Of a DNA stretch of 10,130 nucleotides, positions 1 to 7,500 are shown piece after piece. Every line of letters starts with the position of its first letter. Within the stretch, counting starts at the first letter, position 1. Below the pieces are notes generated by a model. It made no database searches. It was not told where the DNA came from and saw nothing but the letters and a program-made list of their open reading frames with translations. Source of the DNA: Bifidobacterium sp. UBA6881 (GTDB lineage Bacteria; Actinomycetota; Actinomycetes; Actinomycetales; Bifidobacteriaceae). The translations under genes and the position numbers were made by a program. The stretch covers positions 1-10,130 of the forward strand of contig DKCF01000092.1 in NCBI GenBank assembly GCA_002451435.1. The letters run 5' to 3'.

Positions 1-315
1 GGCGTCGTCACCATCCTCATGGCGGTGCTGGGCACCGTCATCACACGGTTCCTGCCATTCGTGCTGTTCCCCGAATCCAAACAGCCACCGCGAATCGTCG
101 ACTACCTGGGAAAGGTCCTGCCATACGCCATGACGGGACTGCTCGTCGTCTATTCGCTGAAAAACGTGCGGCCGCTTTCCGGAAGCCATGGCGTGCCCGA
201 GGCGCTCGCCATCGTCGTCATCGTCGCGTTGCACGTGTGGCGGCGCAACATGCTGCTGTCCATCGCCGGCGGCACCGCGGTCTACATGCTGCTCATCCAG
301 ACGGCGTTCGCCTGA
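1..315 (+). CDS. azlD: AzlD-family branched-chain amino acid transport protein, 5' end outside window
   Basis: The reading frame is open from base 1 and ends at TGA 313-315. It shows 104 residues and probably lacks only a few at the N-terminus, since AzlD proteins are about 100-110 residues long. AzlD is the small inner-membrane partner of AzlC; together they export branched-chain amino acids and toxic analogues. The visible protein is very hydrophobic, with three to four likely membrane segments. It carries the family pattern: a [13 protein letters not shown] stretch after the first segment, then [19 protein letters not shown], and a C-terminal pair of hydrophobic segments around a WRRN turn. 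The ATG at base 19 lies inside the first membrane segment, so it is not the natural start. azlC would be expected just upstream, outside the window. The next gene starts 164 bases later behind its own promoter-like sequence. Family assignment is firm; the transported substrate is inferred. Confidence 0.85.
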   Translation, partial: GVVTILMAVLGTVITRFLPFVLFPESKQPPRIVDYLGKVLPYAMTGLLVVYSLKNVRPLSGSHGVPEALAIVVIVALHVWRRNMLLSIAGGTAVYMLLIQTAFA

Positions 316-339
316 TCGATATGGCGGGTGCCGGTTCCC

Positions 340-393
340 GGCCGAACGTCCTCCAAAGCACACTCCCGCTATGTCGGGCCCGTCCGTTCGGCC
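340..393. repeat. Inverted repeat in the azlD-DXS-like intergenic region
   Basis: GGCCGAACG at 340-348 is the reverse complement of CGTTCGGCC at 385-393, with 36 bases between them. A smaller GCCGG/CCGGC hairpin (330-334/338-342) overlaps the left arm. The structure lies just after the azlD stop and may help end azlD transcription, but no T-run follows, so the role is uncertain. Confidence 0.3.
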
Positions 394-411
394 TGGGGCG
401 AACACGCCGTA

Positions 412-440
412 TTGACTTCGAGCTGACTTCAAGCCATATT
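412..440 (+). promoter_or_regulatory. Candidate promoter of the DXS-like gene
   Basis: TTGACT at 412-417 matches the -35 consensus in five of six positions. At 17 bases spacing it is followed by CATATT (435-440), a weak -10. TATTGT at 437-442 is an alternative, but with a 19-base spacer. Transcription would begin near 447, giving a leader of about 30 bases that contains GGGGA at 471-475 as ribosome binding site. Read by eye only. Confidence 0.45.
413..434 (+). repeat. 11-bp tandem direct repeat over the -35 region
   Basis: TGACTTCGAGC (413-423) is followed directly by TGACTTCAAGC (424-434), with one mismatch in 11. The repeat overlaps the candidate -35 box and spacer. A repeat period of one helical turn is typical of sites bound by tandem dimers of response regulators such as the OmpR/PhoB family. 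That reading is inference; the repeat itself is plain in the sequence. Confidence 0.5.
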
Positions 441-479
441 GTGGGAACGAAAATCAGCCACTCGCAGAATGGGGATTTC

Positions 480-2270
480 ATGTCGACGTACCTGAATGAC
501 ATCAACGGCCCGGCGGATCTCAAGCGGCTCGGCGAGGACGAGCTGCCCGCCCTCGCCGACGAGATTCGTCAGACGCTGATCAGACGAGTCACGGAAACCG
601 GTGGGCACATCGGACCGAATCTGGGCGTGGTGGAAGCGACCATCGCCATGCACTACGTGTTCGACTCCCCGAAAGACAAATTCATCTGGGATGTCTCCCA
701 CCAGTCCTACACGCACAAGATCCTGACCGGCCGCAAGCGGGCGTTCCTCGACCCGGCCCATTACCACGACGTTTCCGGATACACGCATCCGGGTGAAAGC
801 GAGCACGACCATTTCGTGGTCGGCCACACAGGCACCTCCATCTCCATGGCCGTGGGCATGGCCAAGGGACGTGATCTGCTCGGTCGTAGGGAGAACGTCG
901 TCGCGTTCATCGGCGATGGCTCGATGAGCGAGGGCGAGGCGCTTGAGGGACTCGACAACGCGGGGGAGATGACCACCAACCTCATCGTCATCCTCAACGA
1001 CAATGAGATGTCCATCGCGCCGAACCACGGCGGCATCTACAAGGGACTCGCCGAACTGCGCGCCACCAACGGCACTTCCGAACGCAACCTGTTCAAGGCG
1101 TTCGGCCTCGACTACCGGTACGTGGCGGACGGCAACGACGTGCAGGCCATGATCGCGGCGCTCAGAGAGGTCAAGGACATCGACCATCCGGTCGTCGTAC
1201 ACATCCATACCGACAAGGGCCATGGCCTCGACTGGGCGGAACATGACAAGGAATCCGGCCACTGGGTGCTTCCTGCCAAGGTGCTTGAGGCCCGCAAGGC
1301 GCAACCGGCCGGCGAAAGCTACGCGGAACTGTCCCGCAGGTATCTGATGGACAAGATGAGGCAGGACCGCGGCGTGGTGGTGATCTCCGCCGGAACCCCG
1401 GGCGTGGGCGGCTTCGGTCCGAAGGAACGCGCCGAAGCCGGCAGCCAGTTCGTCGACGTCGGCATCGCGGAACAGAACGCCGTGGCGGAAATCTCCGGAA
1501 TCGCGAAGGCTGGCGGGAAGCCGGTGTTCGAGGTGACCGCCTCGTTCCTCCAGCGCGCCTATGACCAACTGCAGCAGGACCTGGGGCTGCAGGGCAGCGC
1601 GGCGACGATCATCGTGTCCGGCTACGGCGATGCGATTGGTCCGGGCGACAACACGCACGCCAACTATTTCCCCATCGCCATGACGAACACCATTCCGGGA
1701 TTGACGGGCCTCGCCCCGGCGACCAAAGAGGAATACCTCGCCATGCTCGACTGGGCCATCGACCACGCGGGCCGTCCGGTGGTGATCGCCGAACCGGGCA
1801 CGTTGACCACCGAAGCCGATCTGCGCGGCCTTCTGGGAGCGGCTCCGGCCGAGCCGGCCACGGAACCGTTCACGCAGGACCAGCTCAACATGCGAACGAT
1901 CGCCAGGGGATCCGACGTCGCGATTCTGGCGTTGGGCAACTTCCTGCCGTTGGGGCTCAAGGTGCGCGAGGCATTGGCGCGGAAGGGAATCGACGCGACG
2001 GTGATCGATCCGCGCGTGTATTCCGATCTCGACGTCGAGACCTTGGACGCGCTGCAGGCCGACCACCGCATCGTGGTGACCCTGGAAGACGGTTCTTTGG
2101 CAGGCGGATTCGGCCAACAGGTCGCGGCCTACTATGGTCCGCGCGACATGAAGGTGCTTTCGTATGGAGCGGCCAAGGAGCTCACCGACCTCGAGCCGAC
2201 CGAGTCGCTGTACCGGCGGTACCGGCTCAAGTCCGAACTCATCGTCGAAGACGTGCTCAAGGCGCGATGA
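480..2270 (+). CDS. DXS-like transketolase-family protein (thiamine-diphosphate dependent), substrate uncertain
   Basis: A 596-residue protein with the domain order of 1-deoxy-D-xylulose-5-phosphate synthase (DXS): a ThDP-binding domain (about 1-280), a transketolase pyrimidine domain (about 285-445) and a C-terminal domain (about 470-590). Conserved features include His43 in GGHIGPNLG, His74 and His79 in WDVSHQSYTHK, His116 in GHTGTSIS, the ThDP/Mg motif GDG 145-147 to NDN 173-175, the ThDP glutamate Glu331 in IAEQ, and FLQRAYDQ 356-363. Residues that bind the glyceraldehyde 3-phosphate acceptor in true DXS appear changed: the Tyr before FLQR is Thr353, DRAG is SGYG (380-383), and the arginine of RYPRG is absent near 437. 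The His of AEQH is Asn333. It is also shorter than true DXS (about 620-640). From memory it resembles DXS-like proteins of lactobacilli, which use the mevalonate pathway. An isoprenoid role is therefore doubtful. The start at 480 is chosen because homology begins there and GGGGA (471-475) precedes it; upstream in-frame codons read through the promoter. Confidence 0.82.
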   Translation: MSTYLNDINGPADLKRLGEDELPALADEIRQTLIRRVTETGGHIGPNLGVVEATIAMHYVFDSPKDKFIWDVSHQSYTHKILTGRKRAFLDPAHYHDVSGYTHPGESEHDHFVVGHTGTSISMAVGMAKGRDLLGRRENVVAFIGDGSMSEGEALEGLDNAGEMTTNLIVILNDNEMSIAPNHGGIYKGLAELRATNGTSERNLFKAFGLDYRYVADGNDVQAMIAALREVKDIDHPVVVHIHTDKGHGLDWAEHDKESGHWVLPAKVLEARKAQPAGESYAELSRRYLMDKMRQDRGVVVISAGTPGVGGFGPKERAEAGSQFVDVGIAEQNAVAEISGIAKAGGKPVFEVTASFLQRAYDQLQQDLGLQGSAATIIVSGYGDAIGPGDNTHANYFPIAMTNTIPGLTGLAPATKEEYLAMLDWAIDHAGRPVVIAEPGTLTTEADLRGLLGAAPAEPATEPFTQDQLNMRTIARGSDVAILALGNFLPLGLKVREALARKGIDATVIDPRVYSDLDVETLDALQADHRIVVTLEDGSLAGGFGQQVAAYYGPRDMKVLSYGAAKELTDLEPTESLYRRYRLKSELIVEDVLKAR

Positions 2271-2275
2271 TGGCC

Positions 2276-2311
2276 GCCGTGCGGATCGTCCCGCGGGACG
2301 ATCCGCACGGC
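2276..2311 (+). terminator. Perfect 36-base palindrome after the DXS-like gene, likely terminator
   Basis: The arm GCCGTGCGGATCGTCCC (2276-2292) is exactly complementary to 2295-2311, with only GC at the centre. The structure starts six bases after the stop codon. No T-run follows, as is common for hairpins in high-GC actinobacteria. The perfect symmetry means it could act on both strands. Confidence 0.7.
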
Positions 2312-2320
2312 AGGATAGGG

Positions 2321-2514
2321 AAGGCCGCCCGCAGTGACCGGTTCCAGACGCCGAATTCGATAGGGATTCGGCGTCCGCGAAGACGGCTGCCGCGGACGGC
2401 CTTTGCGATGGGTCATGGATGGTTCCCGGCTGGTTCCTGTCCGCCGCCCGCCGGCCCGCCATCGTATGACGAAGCGGCGCGTACATCCATCCACGCCGCG
2501 GGCGGCGGAACCGG
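2321..2514. other. Structured convergent intergenic region with several nested inverted repeats
   Basis: This region lies between two convergent genes and has no convincing coding sequence. A hairpin GACGCCGAAT/ATTCGGCGTC (2347-2356/2366-2375, loop 9) overlaps a second one, GTCCGCG/CGCGGAC (2373-2379/2391-2397). AAGGCCG (2321-2327) can pair with CGGCCTT (2397-2403), enclosing both. CCGCCGCCCG (2441-2450) pairs with CGGGCGGCGG (2499-2508). GGTTCC occurs at 2340, 2421 and 2432, and its complement GGAACC lies at 2507-2512, so alternative folds exist. It most simply serves as terminators for both genes; a small structured RNA is possible but unproven. Confidence 0.45.
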
Positions 2515-2517
2515 TTG

Positions 2518-3033
2518 TCAGTCGGTCAGCGCCTTCGGATATTCGGCCACCTGCGCGTCGATCTGGTCCTCGCTGCTGGACGCCACCCCTTGGATGAGGA
2601 ACGGCTTCAGATATGTGGCATGCGTGTGGCGGAACGTGGTCTCGAACGGGGAAAGCAACTCCTCCATCGTGCGCACGTGACTGCCCTCGCGCGTATAGGA
2701 TTCGGCGGGGGAGCCGGTCGACACTGCCAACATGAATTCCTTGCCCTCCAACGCATGGCCGCCGCCGTAAGCCCAGCCGGCCTGCAGCACGCTGTCCTCC
2801 CATTGCTTGAGCAAGGCGGGGGAGCTGTACCAGTAGAACGGGAACTGCAGGACGATGCGGTCATGCGCCTCGATAAGCTCCTGCTCATGTTTGGAATCGA
2901 TGCGGAAATCGGGATATGCGGCATACTCATCCACGACGGTCACATTCGCGGTGCCCTCAGCGGCATTCATGAGCCTGCGATTCACTTGGGATCGATCCAG
3001 ATGCGGATGGAACACCAATACCAACGTCTTCAT
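2518..3033 (-). CDS. NAD(P)H oxidoreductase, flavodoxin-like fold (KefF/MdaB type)
   Basis: A 171-residue protein of the Flavodoxin_2 family, which binds FMN or FAD and transfers electrons from NAD(P)H to quinones or similar acceptors in the cytosol. The N-terminus MKTLVLVFHPHLDRSQVN has the first beta strand and flavin phosphate-binding loop (His9, Ser15, Asn18). FPFYWYSSPALLKQW (64-78) is the family signature for the flavin site, followed by GWAYGGGHALEGK (86-98) and STGSPAESY (105-113). The length fits KefF-like proteins (about 175). The start at 3033 is chosen because homology begins there and a strong AAAGGAG lies four bases upstream (3038-3044); the longer frame to 3111 adds an Arg-rich stretch spanning the promoter. 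It follows the GH3 gene on the same strand after 150 bases and has its own promoter-like -10. KefF proteins regulate potassium efflux channels, but no kef gene is visible here, so the physiological acceptor is unknown. Confidence 0.85.
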   Translation of the reverse strand: MKTLVLVFHPHLDRSQVNRRLMNAAEGTANVTVVDEYAAYPDFRIDSKHEQELIEAHDRIVLQFPFYWYSSPALLKQWEDSVLQAGWAYGGGHALEGKEFMLAVSTGSPAESYTREGSHVRTMEELLSPFETTFRHTHATYLKPFLIQGVASSSEDQIDAQVAEYPKALTD

Positions 3034-3080
3034 GTCTCTCCTTTGTCGGATGCCTTGTCGGCGACGGTTACGCATATGCC

Positions 3081-3086
3081 ATTGTA
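3081..3086 (-). promoter_or_regulatory. Candidate -10 box of the oxidoreductase gene
   Basis: On the minus strand this reads TACAAT, five of six bases of the consensus. It would start transcription near 3075, about 40 bases before the ATG at 3033. The -35 region (GCGTCA at 17 bases spacing) is poor. The rest of the 150-base gap up to the GH3 stop shows only short direct repeats (GGCCTTG twice on the minus strand, near 3161-3178) and no clear terminator hairpin, so read-through from the GH3 gene is also possible. Confidence 0.45.
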
Positions 3087-3183
3087 GGACCGGAGAACGC
3101 GCCTGACGCATGCCGGCTCATCGGGAACTCGGCGCTCCCATGCCGCCGTCGCGGTCGTTACAAGGCCGTCGCAAGGCCAGAGG

Positions 3184-4425
3184 TCATCGGGCAAGTCCCA
3201 TGTCGTATTTCAGCGTCATCACACGGATCGCGGACTGCGTCACCTTCTGTGCGAACGAGGCGTCGGCCGCGGCCTTGGCGTTCAGGCCGTCGAGCACCGG
3301 CTGCACATAATCCGAGGAGCCGATGCACGCCAGGTCGCCGCCGGCCTCGACGAGCCTCACGCCCAGATCCGCCGGCTCGATGCCGCTCAGCGCCGCGGCG
3401 GACATCGAATCCGAGGTGATGACGCCTTGGAAGCCGATCGTGCCGCGCAGGTAGTCGGTGATCAGCGTGCTGGAGAACACCGCCGGATTGTTCGGGTCGA
3501 TGGCCTGGTACGTGGCCAAAGCCATCATCACCATGGAGGGATTCGCACGCAACGCCTCGTTGAACGCGCCGATTTCCGCGCCATCCAATGTCGTGGTGGT
3601 GTCGAGCGTGCCTTCGGCGGTGAAATCGGTGTTGCCCGTCACCGATCCCAGACCCGGATAGTGCTTGATGGCGCTTCCCACGCCGGAATCCGCCATTCCT
3701 TCGATGAACGCCTTCGCATGTTCGGCGTTTCCCGCGGCGTCAAGACCGAAATCGCGGTTCAACGCGCCGACCGGATCGTTCGAGGCGCGATCCACGGTCA
3801 CCGTGCCCACTACAGGGGCCAGATCGACGTTGATTCCGGCCGATTTCAACTGCGACCCCCAGACGGCGGCCGATTCACGCAACGTGTCGGTGGTCATCCT
3901 GCCTTGGTCGACGGCCGAGGGCATGCGGTCGAACCCCGACCCCTGCAGATGCTGCACTTGGCCGCCCTCCTGGTCGGTGGCCATCAGCAGCTGATCGTTC
4001 GCGGGCGCATAGGACTGCAGCGCCGCGGTGGCCGCCGCCACTCCCGCCGTGCCGGACGTCCAATTGCCGATGACGAGCACGGAGCCTACATGCTGGTCTG
4101 CGATCAGATGCTGCAACGTGGACGGGTCGGAACCCGCGTACAACGGCGCCATGACCAATTGCCCCACACGTTCCTGCATCGACATCGCCTCGACCGCCTT
4201 CACGGCCTTGTCGTGCGATGACGCATCCGTATTGGCGGCCGGCGTCTTTTCACGGTCGAGCGTTCCACTCATGGCGTTTGACCGTCGCACGGCCTCATGA
4301 TGGGCCGACGCCGAAAAGCCCGGGGCGGAACAGGACGCCAGCATCGCCGGCAGTATGACCGCCATGAGCATCGCCATGATTCGGATTCGGACGGCGGAAA
4401 CGGTGACTCTCCTCATGACGCCCAT
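3184..4425 (-). CDS. GH3-family beta-N-acetylhexosaminidase-like lipoprotein (NagZ/LpqI type)
   Basis: A 413-residue glycoside hydrolase family 3 protein. The N-terminus has arginines, a hydrophobic core (about 14-29) and the lipobox LASC with Cys32, so it is probably a lipoprotein outside the membrane; residues about 35-70 form a flexible linker. GH3 signatures in order: MATDQEGGQVQ (148-158), NVDLAPVV (199-206), NRDFG (223-227), KHYPGLG (254-260), and ITSDSMSA (336-343) with Asp339 as likely nucleophile. NagZ enzymes remove N-acetylglucosamine from muropeptides; a peptidoglycan or glycan recycling role is inferred. Where classical NagZ has KHFPGHG...DSH with a catalytic His, this protein reads PGLGSVTGNTD (257-267), so the acid/base residue differs. 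No ribosome binding site precedes Met1. Met4 (4416) is an equally good start, because the -10 box at 4424-4429 overlaps the Met1 codon; the longer form is given here. Confidence 0.83.
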   Translation of the reverse strand: MGVMRRVTVSAVRIRIMAMLMAVILPAMLASCSAPGFSASAHHEAVRRSNAMSGTLDREKTPAANTDASSHDKAVKAVEAMSMQERVGQLVMAPLYAGSDPSTLQHLIADQHVGSVLVIGNWTSGTAGVAAATAALQSYAPANDQLLMATDQEGGQVQHLQGSGFDRMPSAVDQGRMTTDTLRESAAVWGSQLKSAGINVDLAPVVGTVTVDRASNDPVGALNRDFGLDAAGNAEHAKAFIEGMADSGVGSAIKHYPGLGSVTGNTDFTAEGTLDTTTTLDGAEIGAFNEALRANPSMVMMALATYQAIDPNNPAVFSSTLITDYLRGTIGFQGVITSDSMSAAALSGIEPADLGVRLVEAGGDLACIGSSDYVQPVLDGLNAKAAADASFAQKVTQSAIRVMTLKYDMGLAR

Positions 4426-4429
4426 TATC
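4424..4429 (-). promoter_or_regulatory. Candidate -10 box of the GH3 gene (possibly leaderless)
   Basis: On the minus strand this reads GATAAT, five of six bases of the -10 consensus. The ATG at 4416 lies seven bases beyond it, where transcription would be expected to start. No Shine-Dalgarno sequence is seen, so the mRNA may be leaderless with translation from 4416. No good -35 box is visible. Confidence 0.45.
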
Positions 4430-4457
4430 GCATGGAGGCGCCAAGCTCCCCGGATTC

Positions 4458-4500
4458 ACCGTTCCGGAAACGGTTTTCAATGAAGCCGTAAACGTTTGGC
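4458..4500. promoter_or_regulatory. Two operator-like palindromes between divergent genes
   Basis: ACCGTT (4458-4463) and AACGGT (4469-4474) form a perfect inverted repeat with a 5-base spacer. A second palindrome, AAACGTTT (4490-4497), has the CG-centred core typical of LacI-family operators. Both lie in the roughly 120-base gap between the divergent GH3 and UPF0182 genes and could control either. No regulator gene is in the window, so the binding protein is unknown. Confidence 0.35.
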
Positions 4501-4521
4501 GTTCCACTGCATGCAGCTCCT

Positions 4522-4543
4522 AGCCTGCCGATAGGCTGTTGCC
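4522..4543 (+). promoter_or_regulatory. Candidate -10 box and small hairpin directly before the UPF0182 gene
   Basis: TAGGCT at 4532-4537 fits the loose actinobacterial -10 pattern TANNNT, and the ATG at 4544 lies exactly where a transcript would begin. No Shine-Dalgarno sequence precedes the ATG, so a leaderless mRNA is plausible. AGCCT (4522-4526) and AGGCT (4533-4537) can pair around a 6-base loop. No convincing -35 box is seen. Confidence 0.35.
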
Positions 4544-7500
4544 ATGTCTTTTTTTGATATGTTTGGTCCCATGTTCGATCCCGAAGACGGTTCGGGACGT
4601 TCCGGAAAACGGCGCGATGGCGGATCGGGCGACGATCCGATCATCCTCGATGTCGAGACGGACGGAGATGACGCGCCGAAGGCCACCGCGGGCATGCCGC
4701 CAAGGAGATCCTCGGGTCCGCGCATCACCGGCAGACCGAATCGGCCCCGCCAATCGAGGGGGAATCGGATATTCCTCGGCATCGTGCTCGCGCTGGCCAT
4801 TATCGTCGGCCTCTTCTTCGCGCTCGCGCGTTTCATCACGGATGTCATGTGGTACGCCCAGCTCGGCTTCCAAAGCGTGATCTGGACGCAGCTCGGCACG
4901 CGGATCGGCCTGTGGGTCGCGTATGCCATCGTCATGGCAGCGGTCAGCTTCCTCTCCGCGACGCTTGCCATCCGGGCTCGTCCGGACGGCGCCGACGGAT
5001 CGACGATCCGGATCAACGGCGACACCATAGAGATCGGCAAAAGCGTCAGTTCCCGAAGCGCGCGCCGCATAGCGGTGGCCGTCTCGCTGATCGTCGGCCT
5101 GGTGTTCGGCGCACGGTTCAACACGAACTGGTCCGAGATCCTGCTGATGTTCAACGCGCAGAGCTTCGGTACCAAGGACCCGCAGTTCGGCATCGACAAC
5201 GGTTTCTACGTGTTCGTGCTTCCCGGATTGAAGCTGGTCATGTCGGCCGTCTCGCTGCTGTTGCTGGCGGGAATCGTCTTCTCCGTCATCACCCACGTGA
5301 TGATGGGCGGCATACGCGTCACCATGCCGGTGCATGGCCGCGGCCTGTTCCACATCACAAAGCGCGCGCGCCGACAGATCGGCATCTGGCTGATGCTCAA
5401 CATGTTCGCCTGGGCCGCGAACCAGGTGCTTGGCGTGTTCTCGCACCTCACGCAGGAGGGAAGCCGCATCACCGGCGCCACCTACACCACGGTGAACGCC
5501 ACCATTCCCGTCACGTTCGTCATGGCCGCCATCACGGCCATCCTCGGAGTGGTGCTTGGCCTGTGGATCATGAAATCGCATGCGTTGGAAGGCCAGGCGC
5601 CGATCGCGGTGAGGGCCTCCGAAGCGGTCAAGGCATGGAAGGTGCCGACGATCGCCATCGCCTCCGCCATCGTGGTGAGCCTGGTGCTCACCGTGGCATG
5701 GCCGATGCTGTTGCAGCGCTTCCGGGTGAACCCGAACGCGCAGGAGATGGAATCCACGTACATCCAGCGCAACATCGACGCGACCCGTGCGGCCTACGGG
5801 CTCAACAAGGTGAAGACCGAGCAGTACAAGGCCACCACGCAGGGAGAGGAAGGCGCCCTGGCCGATTCTGCGGAATCCACCGCGCAGATCCGTCTGCTTG
5901 ATCCGCAGATCGTTTCGCCCACCTTCAAGCAGTTGCAGCAGTCCAAGCAGTACTACACGTTCTCCGACACGCTTGCCGTCGACAAATACGAGGTGGACGG
6001 CACCAGCCAGGACACGGTCATCGCGGCGCGTGAGCTCGACCTCGATGGTCTGGACAACCGCAACTGGGTGAACGACCACACCGTCTATACGCACGGTTAC
6101 GGCGTCGTGGCCGCCTACGGCAACAAAGTGACGGCCGACGGCCAGCCGCAGTTCTTCGAATCCGGCATTCCCACGCAGGGCAAGCTGACGGATTCGGAGA
6201 AATACGAACCCCGCATCTATTTCTCCCCGAACGCCACGGAATATTCGATCGTCGGCGCTCCGGAAGGCACGAAATCATGGGAATTCGATTATCCGACCGG
6301 ATCCGAAGGGGCGACGAACACCTTCGACGGCGACGGCGGTCCGAAGATCGGCAACATCTTCGCCCGGCTGCTGTATGCGATCCGGTTCGGATCCGACCAG
6401 ATCCTGTTCTCCAACCGTGTGAACTCCGAATCCCAGATCCTCTACGACCGTTCCCCGAAGGAGCGCGTGGCCAAGGTCGCGCCGTACCTGACGCTCGACG
6501 GCCGCGTGTACCCGGCCGTGGTGAACGGGCGCGTCAAGTGGATCGTGGACGGATACACCACGTCGGACGCGTATCCATACTCGCAGACGACCGATCTGGG
6601 CGAGGCGACCAGGGATTCCACCACGGAGACCTCCGACACCGTCAGCAGCCTGAGCTCGAAGAACGCCAACTACATCCGCAATTCCGTGAAGGCGACGGTC
6701 GATGCGTACGACGGTTCGGTGGACCTGTACGTGTGGGACGAATCCGATCCGGTGATCAAGGCGTGGGAGAAGATCTTCCCCGGCCAATACCACCAGCTTT
6801 CGGATATCTCCGGCGATCTGATGAGCCACATGCGCTATCCGGAAAGCCTGTTCAAGGTGCAACGCGAGCTGCTGGCGAAATACCACGTGACCAGCGCCAA
6901 CCAGTTCTTCTCCGGAGAGGACTTCTGGCAGACGCCCGTCGATCCGACCGAATCCAAGCAGGCGCAGCAACGCGACATCCTGCAGCCGCCGTACTATCTG
7001 ACCCTGCAGACCGGCGGCTCCAACGAACCGGTGTTCTCCCTGACATCGTCGTACATTCCGGCCGGCACCTCCACGAGGGAGATCCTGACGGGCTTCCTGT
7101 CCGTCGATTCCGACGCGGGATCGCGGAAGGGGAAGATAGGCTCGAATTACGGGACCATACGATTGCAGGAGCTGCCGAAGGATTCGAATGTGCCGGGTCC
7201 GGGGCAGGCGCAGAACAACTTCAACGCCTCCGCGGACGTGTCCAAGGAACTCAACCTGTTGGAATCCGGATCGACCAACGTGCAGCGGGGCAACCTGCTC
7301 ACCTTGCCGCTCGGCGGCGGACTCGTCTATGTGCAGCCCGTCTACGTGAAGTCGTCCGGCTCCACCAGCTTCCCGCTGCTGAAGAAGGTGCTGGTGGCCT
7401 TCGGTGACCAGGTCGGCTTCGCCGATACCCTGGATGAGGCCTTGGACCAGGTGTTCGGAGGCGATTCGGGCGCATCCGCCGGCGATGCCGAGAACGTCGA

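Noticed and set aside
237..479. 81-codon upstream extension of the DXS-like gene
   Set aside because: It overlaps the end of azlD and the promoter repeat, and its translation has no similarity to the family; homology starts at 480.
2321..2403. Possible riboswitch or T-box leader
   Set aside because: No T-box or known riboswitch core was recognised, and no gene on either strand begins downstream of it; both neighbours end here.
429..2486. 685-codon open frame on the minus strand opposite the DXS-like gene
   Set aside because: It mirrors a gene with clear family motifs, its translation is rich in Arg, His and Gly with no recognisable domain, and long antisense frames are expected in high-GC coding DNA.
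2267..2680. 137-codon plus-strand frame starting at the end of the DXS-like gene
   Set aside because: It reads through the terminator palindrome and into the oxidoreductase gene on the other strand; composition looks non-coding.
4520..6094. 524-codon minus-strand frame opposite the start of the UPF0182 gene
   Set aside because: Very His/Arg/Asp-rich translation without domains; a codon-bias shadow of the UPF0182 gene.
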